64,000 bases of DNA from Nitrospira sp. (lineage in GTDB: Bacteria > Nitrospirota > Nitrospiria > Nitrospirales > Nitrospiraceae). How positions within the stretch are numbered: position 1 is the first letter of the stretch; each line of letters begins with the position of its first letter. The position numbers and the translations under genes are program-made. The DNA lies in contig CP126123.1 in NCBI GenBank assembly GCA_030123605.1, positions 1,364,001 to 1,428,000 on the forward strand. The letters are read 5' to 3'. The notes under the pieces are model-generated. The model searched no databases, was not told where the DNA came from, and saw nothing but the letters and a program-made list of their open reading frames with translations. This document shows, piece by piece, positions 45,268 to 54,220 of this stretch.

Positions 45268-45316
45268 CGCTTCGCGCTCCCGCCTGACGACTCCCTTGCC
45301 GATTGACCTACCCGCC

Positions 45317-45727
45317 TTACCCGGCCGGCGCCCCCTGTTCGATCCGTTCCACTCGGATCGTGCCGGCGTTCATCGCCTGACGCAGGATCGCCGCATCACC
45401 CAGCACACGCCCCACCACATTGACCCGATCCGCCGGCACAGGATCGGTACCCATGCTCATCGGAGTCCGTCCGAAAAAAATCGCCAGCACTTGGCCGGCA
45501 CCCCAAAAGGCCACATCTCCGACCTTCACTTGGGTCGTTGCCGTCTCTCGGTGGTCCTTCACGCCCGCAATCTTAAAATAGAACTCTTCGCCCCAGACAT
45601 TCAACGGCCCTTCGGCCGGCAAGGCTTGGTAAATTTCCTCCGCCGTCTTGGTGCCTTTCAATTCCGCATCCAGCTGAACGCCGCCGACTCTGATTCGAAT
45701 CCGCCTCACGCTTCCGTTCGTGCTCAT
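45317..45727 (-). CDS. Cyclophilin-like-fold protein (TM1367 type)
   Basis: A 136-residue protein, ATG 45727 with AGAGGA upstream. RIRIRVGGVQLDAELKGTKT and TAEEIYQALPAEGPLNVWGE, then VKVGDVAFWGAGQVLAIFFG, follow the small cyclophilin-like family (DUF3830/TM1367). No isomerase residues are evident; function unknown. Confidence 0.75.
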   Translation of the reverse strand: MSTNGSVRRIRIRVGGVQLDAELKGTKTAEEIYQALPAEGPLNVWGEEFYFKIAGVKDHRETATTQVKVGDVAFWGAGQVLAIFFGRTPMSMGTDPVPADRVNVVGRVLGDAAILRQAMNAGTIRVERIEQGAPAG

Positions 45728-45860
45728 GATTCCTCTTGTGCCCCTTGATCCGCAACCGTTCCGAACAATGACGAAACACCGCACCAGTCGCGGACTCTAA
45801 CTTGTTTATCCCTTGAAATCAAGGCTACAATCCGCGGCAGGCGCCGGCGCCGTCTCATCC

Positions 45861-46634
45861 ATGTTGACCTCGACCTTCGTCCATCTGAACGGCATCGGTC
45901 CTTCCACCGAGCGGCGGCTCTGGGAAGGGGGGATTTCTGATTGGACGACCTTTCGCCGGGAGGCTCGTCTGCCCGGTATTTCGTCGTCCCGGAAAGTCCT
46001 GTACGATGCCGACCTCGCCGCGGCGCAGGAGCATCTCGATCGGCGCAATGCCCGATACTTTGCCGACTGCCTTCATGCACGCGACCACTGGCGGCTGTTT
46101 CGGACCTTCGGCGAGCGGGCGCTGTACCTCGACATTGAAACGACCGGACTCTCTGCGCAGGAGGGCCAGGTAACCCTCGTCGGCCTGTATCGCAATGGGC
46201 ACATGCGCACGTTGATCCGAGGCGATTCACTGACCCGGGACGTGCTGCAGGAGGAACTCGATCGAGCGGATATGTTGATCACGTTTTTCGGGAGCGTGTT
46301 CGATATCCCCTACCTGCAGACATCCTTTCGCGGGTTGCAGGTCTCTCTTCCGCACTTCGATCTCTGCTTCGCCGCCAGACGGATAGGATTGCAGGGCGGC
46401 CTGAAACAGATCGAACGCGAGTTAGACATTGCCCGGGATTCCGACCTGCATCACCTCGACGGAATGGAGGCGGTTCGTTTGTGGCAGCAGTATCAAACCG
46501 GCGATGAGGCGGCTCTGGACACGCTCATCCGCTACAATGCCGCGGACACCGGCAACCTTGAGCCGCTGGCGGAATGGGTCTACGATCGGTTGGCCGCACG
46601 ATATGGCCCTGGGTCTTTGGCGTCGCTGAGATAG
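45861..46634 (+). CDS. RNase H-like nuclease (YprB type)
   Basis: A 257-residue protein. ALYLDIETTGLSAQEGQVTL is the DEDD exonuclease motif I, ITFFGSVFDIPYL motif II, and RYNAADTGNLEPL motif III. An N-terminal helix-hairpin-like HLNGIGPSTERRLWEGG lies at about 7-23. It is likely a 3'-5' exonuclease of the YprB/RNase_H_2 family. I use ATG 45861; a longer frame exists. Confidence 0.82.
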   Translation: MLTSTFVHLNGIGPSTERRLWEGGISDWTTFRREARLPGISSSRKVLYDADLAAAQEHLDRRNARYFADCLHARDHWRLFRTFGERALYLDIETTGLSAQEGQVTLVGLYRNGHMRTLIRGDSLTRDVLQEELDRADMLITFFGSVFDIPYLQTSFRGLQVSLPHFDLCFAARRIGLQGGLKQIERELDIARDSDLHHLDGMEAVRLWQQYQTGDEAALDTLIRYNAADTGNLEPLAEWVYDRLAARYGPGSLASLR

Positions 46635-46655
46635 CACAAGGAGATGCGGAGAGGC

Positions 46656-47444
46656 ATGTGGGAGTGGTCGGTCTACGGCGGGACAGATCGAGGGTTGGTT
46701 CGTCCGACCAATCAAGATACGTTTCTGGTCGATCATCGGCACCGACTCTGGGCCGTGGCCGACGGTATGGGAGGCCATGCGGGAGGAGACATCGCCAGCC
46801 GACTGGTCACGGACACCCTCGCGGATCTCGCGCCGAGCCTTTCTCACGATACCTCAGACCAAACCGTCACAGTGGATGAGGGCGCCGTCGCGCTCCTCAC
46901 GACCATGGTACAACGTGCCCATAGGGCCGTTCGACAGTACGCCGTTCAACATCCACCGCTGCAAGGGATGGGAACGACGCTGGTCGTGGCGCATCTCCTG
47001 CCGCTTCCTCGACCCCGTGCGATCATCCTGAACGTCGGTGACAGCCGAGCCTACCTGATCAGAGAAGCCGCCATTAGGCCGATGACGCGTGACCATACGT
47101 TGGTCGAAGAACAGGTCCGTGACGGACTCCTCACGCCGACGCAGGCAGCGTGCCATCCGGACCGCCATGTGTTGACTCGGGCCATGGGGCTTGGTCTCGC
47201 CATCGATGCCGATGTCTTCCACTGCGAGCTACGCGATCGGGATCTGCTGCTGCTCTGTTCGGACGGCCTCACGAAAATGTTGACCGATGAGTGCATTCTC
47301 CGTACAACCATGCTGCACCGACACGATTCCGCCGGAGTGACTCGCGCTTTGATTCAGGCGGCGCTGGATGAAGGGGGGATCGACAATGTGACCGTAGTCG
47401 CCTGCACCGTGACCGGTACGACCGATCCGGCAAATAGACATTGA
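46656..47444 (+). CDS. PP2C-family serine/threonine phosphatase
   Basis: A 262-residue phosphatase: VRPTNQD, AVADGMGGHAGGD, GMGTTLVVA, NVGDSRAYL, LLLLCSDGLT and GGIDNVTVV are all present, so the metal site is intact. The ATG at 46656 has GGAGAGG upstream; ATG 46644 is the alternative. No cognate Hanks kinase is in the window. Confidence 0.9.
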   Translation: MWEWSVYGGTDRGLVRPTNQDTFLVDHRHRLWAVADGMGGHAGGDIASRLVTDTLADLAPSLSHDTSDQTVTVDEGAVALLTTMVQRAHRAVRQYAVQHPPLQGMGTTLVVAHLLPLPRPRAIILNVGDSRAYLIREAAIRPMTRDHTLVEEQVRDGLLTPTQAACHPDRHVLTRAMGLGLAIDADVFHCELRDRDLLLLCSDGLTKMLTDECILRTTMLHRHDSAGVTRALIQAALDEGGIDNVTVVACTVTGTTDPANRH

Positions 47445-47510
47445 CAGCACCTCAGAACAACAGGTAGCTTCGTCAAGTTACGAGGTCCCGTGGACATTCT
47501 TTCGCGCGCT

Positions 47511-48431
47511 ATGAACACGAACACACTATCATGTAGACATCGACCCTCTTCTCTTCCGACATGGAGCCGGGTCTTTCTCTTCTCGCTTATCAGCATAATA
47601 TTTTATGGATCATTCGCCTGGGCCGGCGAGCCACTCGACCCGGAAGCGACCTTGCGCACCCTCGTACAGGCGAACGCAGATCGGGATCTCGCCACGATGG
47701 CGAAATATATGTCGCACGATACCGACGCCATCGGCTACACCATCGACGGACGCAAGTATGTGGGCTGGCCTGCGTTCGCATCCGAGATGCGCAGCGAATT
47801 CGACTCGGTGGCTAAATTGGAGATTCCGATCACGAGCCTTCATCTATGGAGCAACGGCAATGTAGCCTGGTTCGCGATGGAATTGGACTATATCCGATAT
47901 GTCAACCCCGGTGATCTCAGCCAACACATGGTACTTCCGTTGCGCGAGACGGGGGTTTTGGAACGGCGGGATGGCCGCTGGATCCTTGTGTCCTGGCACG
48001 AATCCGCTCGGCAACCCGGAGGCGGATTGACCGTGGCCTCGGCTCCCACAACCGCCCTCCTCCATCGCACCGCCGATGGTCAGGCGACCGCAACGGACGG
48101 CGTCGACTTGAGCGGGGAATGGGAAGTGACCGAGATCGAGGACAACAAGAAATACGTCGCCACCCTGGATGCACAAGGCAACGGTTCCTATACCTGGCAG
48201 GGAGGGCAGTTTTCCACCACCAGTTTCAAAGACCGCCGCTGGCAAGGCATCTGGAAACAAACGGGAAATGATCGAGAAGGTGCCTTTGAAATCGTGCTTT
48301 CCGAGGACGGCACGGAAGCCAAGGGCATCTGGTGGTATGTTCGTGTCGGTACGAGAAACAATATCCCGCCCCGGCAACATGGCGGCAGTTACGCCTGGAA
48401 ACGTCTCACGCCACCTCCGGCGACGCCGTAA
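47511..48431 (+). CDS. Exported SnoaL/DUF4440-like protein
   Basis: About 306 residues. A signal segment (VFLFSLISIIFYGSFAWA) is followed by an NTF2-like domain, about 45-165: LRTLVQANADRDLATMAKYM, MELDYIRYVNPGDLSQ and GRWILVSWHESARQ. A second part (about 195-306) is strand-rich with several Trp residues (GSYTWQGGQFSTTSF). The second half is not recognised. A GTG at 47490 is an alternative start. Confidence 0.72.
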   Translation: MNTNTLSCRHRPSSLPTWSRVFLFSLISIIFYGSFAWAGEPLDPEATLRTLVQANADRDLATMAKYMSHDTDAIGYTIDGRKYVGWPAFASEMRSEFDSVAKLEIPITSLHLWSNGNVAWFAMELDYIRYVNPGDLSQHMVLPLRETGVLERRDGRWILVSWHESARQPGGGLTVASAPTTALLHRTADGQATATDGVDLSGEWEVTEIEDNKKYVATLDAQGNGSYTWQGGQFSTTSFKDRRWQGIWKQTGNDREGAFEIVLSEDGTEAKGIWWYVRVGTRNNIPPRQHGGSYAWKRLTPPPATP

Positions 48432-48505
48432 CGATGGGCGGCACTTCCTTACATTTTGATCAGCTGACGGGCGACCGGTTTGGTTCAAAACCAGGAGGAA
48501 CGGCT

Positions 48506-49507
48506 ATGAATCGTGTGTTGCTGTCGATTGCCATGGTGCTTGGGATGACTAGTGCAGTCTACGCCGACAGCGGCCACGATCACCATGCGATTCCGACCAT
48601 GCCCAGTATGGGCGAAACTAAGATCACGATCGACGACCACACCGTCACCCTTACGTTCGGGCCGATCGACCTTCCGACCGGTCATGACGGCGAGCTGGCC
48701 TCCAGCATGCCGAAGAAGGTGTTTCAGCTGCCGGAGGATACCTATCTGATCGGATACAAGTCCGAGGTGTTCACCAAGGACGGGCGGCCTCTCCCGAAGA
48801 ATTATCTCCACCACATCCTCATGCTGAACAACGACAAACCGAGCGTATCCTGTGACGGGGAACCGTTGTTTTTTGCCGGCGCGGGATTGGAAATGACGGA
48901 AGCCCGGTTTCCGGAAGGGTACGGGGTGAAGTTGGCGAAGGGGCAAAACCTCATGTCCATCGTCGCCTTCTACCACAAGGCCCCGCCCACAAAAGACGTG
49001 ATGGCTCGGTTCACCATGTATGTCGCCCCGAAAGGCGCGAAGGTGCAGGAAATGGATGTCTACCAGGTGGGCGTCAACATCGTCTGCTACAGCAAGTTCG
49101 GCCAGCGCGGCGCGGATCAGACCGATGAGGGAATCGAGATCAAGCCCGGCGTCTCGGTGCTGTCGGCCCCGTTGAAGTTCAGCATGGACGGGTGCGTCAA
49201 ATTCGCCTACCCTCATGGCCACGATGAGTTACTCATGATCGCGCTCGAGAATAAGACCACCAAAGAAACCCTGCTGCGGACCGTCCCGGATGTGGATGCC
49301 GACGGGACTTTCCGCGACTTCAAACCTCACCAGGTGTATCGGAACGACAACGGGTTTTCGGTCACCAAACAGGACGACTACGAGATGGTCATGGTGCACC
49401 ACCACCCTCTACAGAATCCGAACATTCATCATGGCATGGGAAATTATCTGCTCTATATGACTCCTGGTTCGTGCCTGCAGGCTCCCCATACGGCTGCGGC
49501 GCATTAG
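48506..49507 (+). CDS. Exported His-rich protein, possibly PHM/DBM-like copper fold
   Basis: A 333-residue protein with AGGAGG upstream, signal peptide ending VYADSG, then HDHHAIP. YLHHILMLN and MVMVHHHPLQNPNIHHGMG are His-rich clusters. HHILM plus the late HHH and GNYLLYMTPGSC recall the copper-binding histidine pairs of peptidylglycine or dopamine monooxygenases, but overall length and spacing are not checked. Periplasmic metal binding is likely; the reaction is inferred weakly. Confidence 0.6.
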   Translation: MNRVLLSIAMVLGMTSAVYADSGHDHHAIPTMPSMGETKITIDDHTVTLTFGPIDLPTGHDGELASSMPKKVFQLPEDTYLIGYKSEVFTKDGRPLPKNYLHHILMLNNDKPSVSCDGEPLFFAGAGLEMTEARFPEGYGVKLAKGQNLMSIVAFYHKAPPTKDVMARFTMYVAPKGAKVQEMDVYQVGVNIVCYSKFGQRGADQTDEGIEIKPGVSVLSAPLKFSMDGCVKFAYPHGHDELLMIALENKTTKETLLRTVPDVDADGTFRDFKPHQVYRNDNGFSVTKQDDYEMVMVHHHPLQNPNIHHGMGNYLLYMTPGSCLQAPHTAAAH

Positions 49508-49831
49508 GCGGCGGTCTTCGTCGCCCACAGGGTGCGACGAAGACGGTTGGCCACCTTGATTCTCTCCCCCGCGCATGGTCCGTGAGACAACCTGATGGTC
49601 TCACGTTGCACTGCCGACGCCTCTCAAACAATTTTGTGCCCACATTCAGCGGCTTGACCAATTTCGATCGGTGTAGCTCGCTCTTCCCCTACCGAAGTAG
49701 AATCGTCCCCTCAGGCAGCGGACTGTGTTTCTCAGGAAGTCGTATGATATTGAACCACTCATGTTCGCCGAACAGCTTCCGCAGGACACAATTGTCCCTC
49801 TGATAGGGGAGAGCTTGTTCATCACCGTACG
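49508..49831. other. Intergenic region before the signalling cluster
   Basis: 324 bases without a supportable gene. It holds the strong hairpin at 49514 and a second small one (GTGAGAC, 49582-49588, and GTCTCAC, 49598-49604). No clear promoter can be named. Confidence 0.55.
49514..49544 (+). terminator. Strong hairpin after the His-rich gene
   Basis: GTCTTCGTCGC and GCGACGAAGAC are perfect 11-base inverted arms with a 9-base loop, 7 bases after the stop. There is no T run, so termination may be Rho-dependent or the hairpin may protect the transcript. Confidence 0.5.
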
Positions 49832-52800
49832 ATGCGGTCTCCCGGACGCTTCTGTAACGATATCTGGGTGGCGGCGCACAGTTTCATGAGAACCATGAAA
49901 TCTCCCATGTCGTTACCTGAACTGACGCTCAACATCCTCATCATCAACGAACACCCCGACGAGATTAAGCTGATATCTTCCGGCCTGAGGGAATTCTTCT
50001 CCGGCTGCCGCATTGAAGCCTGTTATTCCTCTGAAGAAGCTCTCACCTTCGGTCAGCGGAATGAGTGGCACATCATCCTGATCGATCAGAACTTGAGGCC
50101 GGAAAACGGTCTCAGCATCCTCGGACCTCTCCGCCGCCATGCTCCCAATGCGGCGATCATCCTTCAAACGGATCACAGTGATTCACAGACGGCCGTCCAA
50201 GCGTTACAAAGCGGAGCGGACTTTCTTCTCTTCAAGAATTCACCCGGTTTTCTCACAGAATTACTGTTTTATGTGCAGGAAGCCTTGGAGAAACACGACC
50301 TCCAAATGAAGTTGGATCGGACATTTCAGCGGCATCTGCGGGTCATTGAGACGTTGAGCGACATCCTGTATGAACTCGACCGGGAGGGCCGTTTTGCCTA
50401 CATCAGTCCCGGCGCCGTCGCCCTGCTCGGCTATACCCCCGAAGAACTCGCGGGCCGACACTATTCGATCCTGCTCCCTCCCTTGCAGGAAGGCGCCGGG
50501 CGGTTTCGACTGAATGAACGTCGGGCCGGCAGCCGCTCTGTCCGCAAGCTCGAACTGATGCTCCAACGAAAAACACTTCGCGATCTCTCGACCGCCGCCG
50601 TGACGGTGGAAGTTACAGCCAAGGGGCTCTACGACAACGCCGACCGCTATAGCGGCACTATCGGGGTACTCCGAGATCTTTCGCAGCAGAGGGAACAGCA
50701 AGACCGCCTCGCCCAATTGGAATCCAGGCTTCGAGAAACCGACCGCCAACTCGCCCTCGCTCGAGAGGCCGCCCGGGTCTCTCGCCAACTGCAACAACCT
50801 CTCGCCACGCTCCTACAAGACTCTCAACGACTTCTGAACACAATCCAACAGAGCAAGATCGAACAACATGTCGAAACCATGGTCGCCAAGGCTTCGCAGG
50901 CCAGCCGACTGAGCCGGAGACTGGTACAAACCATCCATGCACAACCCGTCGGGATGGAACTCCTTGCCCTCAATGAAATCCTTCAGACCGTTGTCCGTTC
51001 GATCCGGCATGAACCGAAGGCCACGGAGCTTCTGCTGACATCACGCTTCGCTGCGGATCTTCCGATGATCTTGGGGCGGCCTGACTCGATCGAAGATCTC
51101 GCACGAATCTTGTTCGCCTATGTACGACGACAAGCCTCCGATACTACTACCCCTCTGCATCTCGTCCTGCAGACTGAATCGCTAACCTTGCCGGACAATG
51201 TGGCCAAACCGGGCGACAACACGTTCGGTTCAGGAATCACTCTGACCTATACAACCTTTACCATCCAGGACATTACAGAGGACACGGTGTCTGCCTCGTA
51301 CCGGTGGCCCGATGACCACCGATCGGCCGAAGATTTTCTGCGAGCCCATCGGATCGTCCAGGCCCATGGCGGCTCCATCGAAATCGAGAGCCCTATTGGC
51401 AAGGGATTGACGGTCAGAGTCCGAATTCCGGCTCAAACCGACCTCACGGCTTCTCCGGCCGACCGCGAGAATTCCGAATCTTCAGCACCCACAGACCTTA
51501 CCGCTGGAACCGACGTGCTTCAAGCGGGGCTTTCGAACATCGTCGCACGGCCGCATGACCGGCGTCGTTTCACACGCAGACTGCTTTCACTCCCGGTTGA
51601 ACTCTCCATCGGAAACACGCCCTTCCGAGGTGTCCTACGAAACATCAGCGACGAAGGAGCGCTCCTGACCGTCCAAGACCTGTCTTCCCCCATTCATCTG
51701 CAACCGGCGTACGTCGCGATCAAGACGCCGATCAGTTTTCTGGAACTTCACGGTGTGGTGCATGAACGTCTCGCCGCATCAGCAGAAACGGCGTTTCCCA
51801 CCGTCAGGGACCTCGTCATAATTTTCACGATCCTCGCGGAACGTGACCGGAACGTCCTCCATTCGCTGTTCGACGGCTTGCAGGATGGTTCGGCAACCGT
51901 GACGTTCGAAGCCTTGATACTTCCGTCCTTCACGACTGCAGAGAGCAACTCGGCCGATGCCATCTCATCCGGCGAAATGTCGAACGATCGGCGTGAAACG
52001 GTTCGTCTGGCAGTCGCTCTTCCCGTTCGACTCAGCGGCTTGGAGCAGAAAATGGATCGTCCGGTCGACTTGATCATGAATCTCAGCCGAGACGGAGCCT
52101 GCATCGAACCGTCCGACCATTCCGAATTTCTCGCGGTTCACCAGATTATCCGATTGATACCCGTCGGCCCGACCGCTCATCCCGCCGGTACAGCACCCAC
52201 GGAGGAATCGGAACAGCCCTGGGTCGGGCGTGTCGTCAGGACGAGTCCGCACCGAATCGGCATGCCCCCTCGCCTCATGCCGAAGGGAGAGGAACGATTT
52301 CGTGTTGGAGTGCGCTTTGAGTACCTGTCTCTCGCACAGGAACTTCGACTTCAAAGCGTCATCGCACCAGAAATGTTCACATCACAGGACCTCGCCGAAC
52401 CGATCGCCGATGCCCCCATCGTGACCGTTTCGCACCGTCTTCGAAATCGCGAGGGGCAGGGGATCGTGTTATGCCATGATTCCCCACGACAGGCCGAGGC
52501 GACGAATCTTCCGGTCGTTCTGCTCTCCCCAGGGTACGGAATGACTCAAGGGGCCTATGTGGCCTTCGCCTACTTCCTTGCCGGCTCCGGCCTTCGAGTC
52601 CTGCGGTACGATCACAGTCACCACATCGGCCTCAGCGACGGCGACCCATCACAGACGACGTTCACTTCGCTGGAGGACGATCTCGATACCGTGCTGACCT
52701 ATACACGGAAAGAATGGCCAGGGGCACCCCTCACCCTGTTGGCTCCGGACCTCCTCGGACGAATCGCGCTGCGGCGACAGGACTGGCATAGGATGATTCG

Positions 52801-54115
52801 CCGCCTCATCCTCATCAATCCCACCCTGGATCTCCGGCATTGTCTCACCACCCTTCATCAACGTGATATGCTCCAGGACCATCTCACGGGCATCCGGTTC
52901 GGAACAGGCAACCTCCTGGGACTGCCCCTCAATATCGACCGCTTCTTGAGCGACGCCGTTGCCGCACACTATGTGACAGTAAGTACCCTTCATGAGGATC
53001 TCGCGCACTGTCGCACCGACGTCGTATTTCTCACCAACGGGATGGATACTCCTGAGTCACCGATACCGAGCGCGCCATCGGCACTGTTACAGGACACGGT
53101 GAACCTCCTCGGAACCAGAGGCAGTCGCGTGAGCCTGCCGTCTCTCCTCCTGATTGCAGGGGATGTCGCACCCAAGATTCTGCGCGCGAGTTGGCAACGT
53201 CTCCGGCAGCTGTGTTGTCCGCCCGACACATTACCCTCTCCTCCTCCTGCAGTCCTGCCGACCGCCTCTCGGGCCATCGCCGTTCGCTCTCGATTCGAGC
53301 GTGATCAATTACGCGCTAAGTATCCGGTCGGCGCCACCAGAGAACGATTGTGGACCATTCAAACCGGTCTCACTTCGGCCTTGGATGAACTGCCGGCCTA
53401 TTGGCAATATATCGACCATCTCTACCAACTCTCCCAGCCGCTCGACGAAAGATGTACCTTGCTTGATGTGGGGTGCGGACTCCATTCCTTTTCCCGATTG
53501 CTCCTCTTGAACCTCTCCTACCGCCTCCGCGCTCAGACCTGGCACCACGGCCGCACCATTCGGTACGTGGGAACGGATTTCTCCGTCCCCACACTTCGTG
53601 CGGCACAAGCCGCCATGAATGAGGCCGCAAACCAGATGGATAGTTTGTTTTCTGGGCGCATTTCCGCTCCGACGCCAGCCGCACAGAGCTGGGTGCTCGG
53701 TCGGTCCACGGAAGCCCTTCCCTTTGCAGATCGTTCATTCGATCGCATCGTCGCGAATCTCTCGCTTAGCTTCGCCGCCTCCCCGCTCCATACTCTTCGG
53801 GAACTCGTCCGTGTGCTCCGGCCCGGCGGGAAATTGATCCTCAGCGCCTTCACTCCCACCGCGGATCTGGCGCTCTTGTACCGTCCTCATCTGCGAGAAC
53901 GGGGGATCGACGAATTCACGGGAGACGTCCGCCTGACTTTGAATTATATGGCTCAGATTTGCCAAGCTCTGCGGGTCGGACGACTCCACGCATTCGAAGA
54001 AGACACCTTCATTGCGCGCCTCTCACAAATCACTCCCGTTCCTGCGAAACTCATGCGTGCGCTCTCCGGACAGATTCTCCTCGCCGTCGCTGAAAAACTT
54101 GATTCCTCTGGCTGA
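49832..54115 (+). CDS. Fusion: receiver-PAS-pseudokinase-2xPilZ-LuxD-like hydrolase-methyltransferase
   Basis: A 1427-residue protein. Receiver at about 33-150 (HIILIDQNL, Asp85). PAS at about 165-295 (YISPGAVALLGYTPEELAG). A kinase-like core at about 305-545 has VSRQLQQPLATLL where the phospho-acceptor His should be and lacks clear N and G boxes, so it looks inactive. PilZ1 is near 575 (RRRFTRR, NISDEGAL), PilZ2 near 717 (RRETVR, NLSRDGA), both with the c-di-GMP motif. An alpha/beta hydrolase at about 870-1150 has VLLSPGYGMTQGAYVAFAYF and VLRYDHSHHIGLSDGD, as in LuxD thioesterases. A class I methyltransferase at about 1200-1400 has LLDVGCG, STEALPFADRSFDRIVANL and LRPGGKLIL. The start is uncertain (ATGs at 49832, 49886, 49895, 49907). 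Confidence 0.85.
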   Translation: MRSPGRFCNDIWVAAHSFMRTMKSPMSLPELTLNILIINEHPDEIKLISSGLREFFSGCRIEACYSSEEALTFGQRNEWHIILIDQNLRPENGLSILGPLRRHAPNAAIILQTDHSDSQTAVQALQSGADFLLFKNSPGFLTELLFYVQEALEKHDLQMKLDRTFQRHLRVIETLSDILYELDREGRFAYISPGAVALLGYTPEELAGRHYSILLPPLQEGAGRFRLNERRAGSRSVRKLELMLQRKTLRDLSTAAVTVEVTAKGLYDNADRYSGTIGVLRDLSQQREQQDRLAQLESRLRETDRQLALAREAARVSRQLQQPLATLLQDSQRLLNTIQQSKIEQHVETMVAKASQASRLSRRLVQTIHAQPVGMELLALNEILQTVVRSIRHEPKATELLLTSRFAADLPMILGRPDSIEDLARILFAYVRRQASDTTTPLHLVLQTESLTLPDNVAKPGDNTFGSGITLTYTTFTIQDITEDTVSASYRWPDDHRSAEDFLRAHRIVQAHGGSIEIESPIGKGLTVRVRIPAQTDLTASPADRENSESSAPTDLTAGTDVLQAGLSNIVARPHDRRRFTRRLLSLPVELSIGNTPFRGVLRNISDEGALLTVQDLSSPIHLQPAYVAIKTPISFLELHGVVHERLAASAETAFPTVRDLVIIFTILAERDRNVLHSLFDGLQDGSATVTFEALILPSFTTAESNSADAISSGEMSNDRRETVRLAVALPVRLSGLEQKMDRPVDLIMNLSRDGACIEPSDHSEFLAVHQIIRLIPVGPTAHPAGTAPTEESEQPWVGRVVRTSPHRIGMPPRLMPKGEERFRVGVRFEYLSLAQELRLQSVIAPEMFTSQDLAEPIADAPIVTVSHRLRNREGQGIVLCHDSPRQAEATNLPVVLLSPGYGMTQGAYVAFAYFLAGSGLRVLRYDHSHHIGLSDGDPSQTTFTSLEDDLDTVLTYTRKEWPGAPLTLLAPDLLGRIALRRQDWHRMIRRLILINPTLDLRHCLTTLHQRDMLQDHLTGIRFGTGNLLGLPLNIDRFLSDAVAAHYVTVSTLHEDLAHCRTDVVFLTNGMDTPESPIPSAPSALLQDTVNLLGTRGSRVSLPSLLLIAGDVAPKILRASWQRLRQLCCPPDTLPSPPPAVLPTASRAIAVRSRFERDQLRAKYPVGATRERLWTIQTGLTSALDELPAYWQYIDHLYQLSQPLDERCTLLDVGCGLHSFSRLLLLNLSYRLRAQTWHHGRTIRYVGTDFSVPTLRAAQAAMNEAANQMDSLFSGRISAPTPAAQSWVLGRSTEALPFADRSFDRIVANLSLSFAASPLHTLRELVRVLRPGGKLILSAFTPTADLALLYRPHLRERGIDEFTGDVRLTLNYMAQICQALRVGRLHAFEEDTFIARLSQITPVPAKLMRALSGQILLAVAEKLDSSG

Positions 54116-54220
54116 AAAAAAAGCTCACGGCTATACTTCATTCACGCACTCCGAACATCCGGCGGATAAAGCGACACCCTGAACATCTGGTGTCTGGAGG
54201 AGTTTGTTCTGCGCGGTACC

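Noticed and set aside
49761-49889. A 42-codon plus-strand frame before the fusion gene
   Set aside because: Opens with MFAEQLPQDTIVPLIG but is short, lacks a ribosome site and has no recognisable domain.
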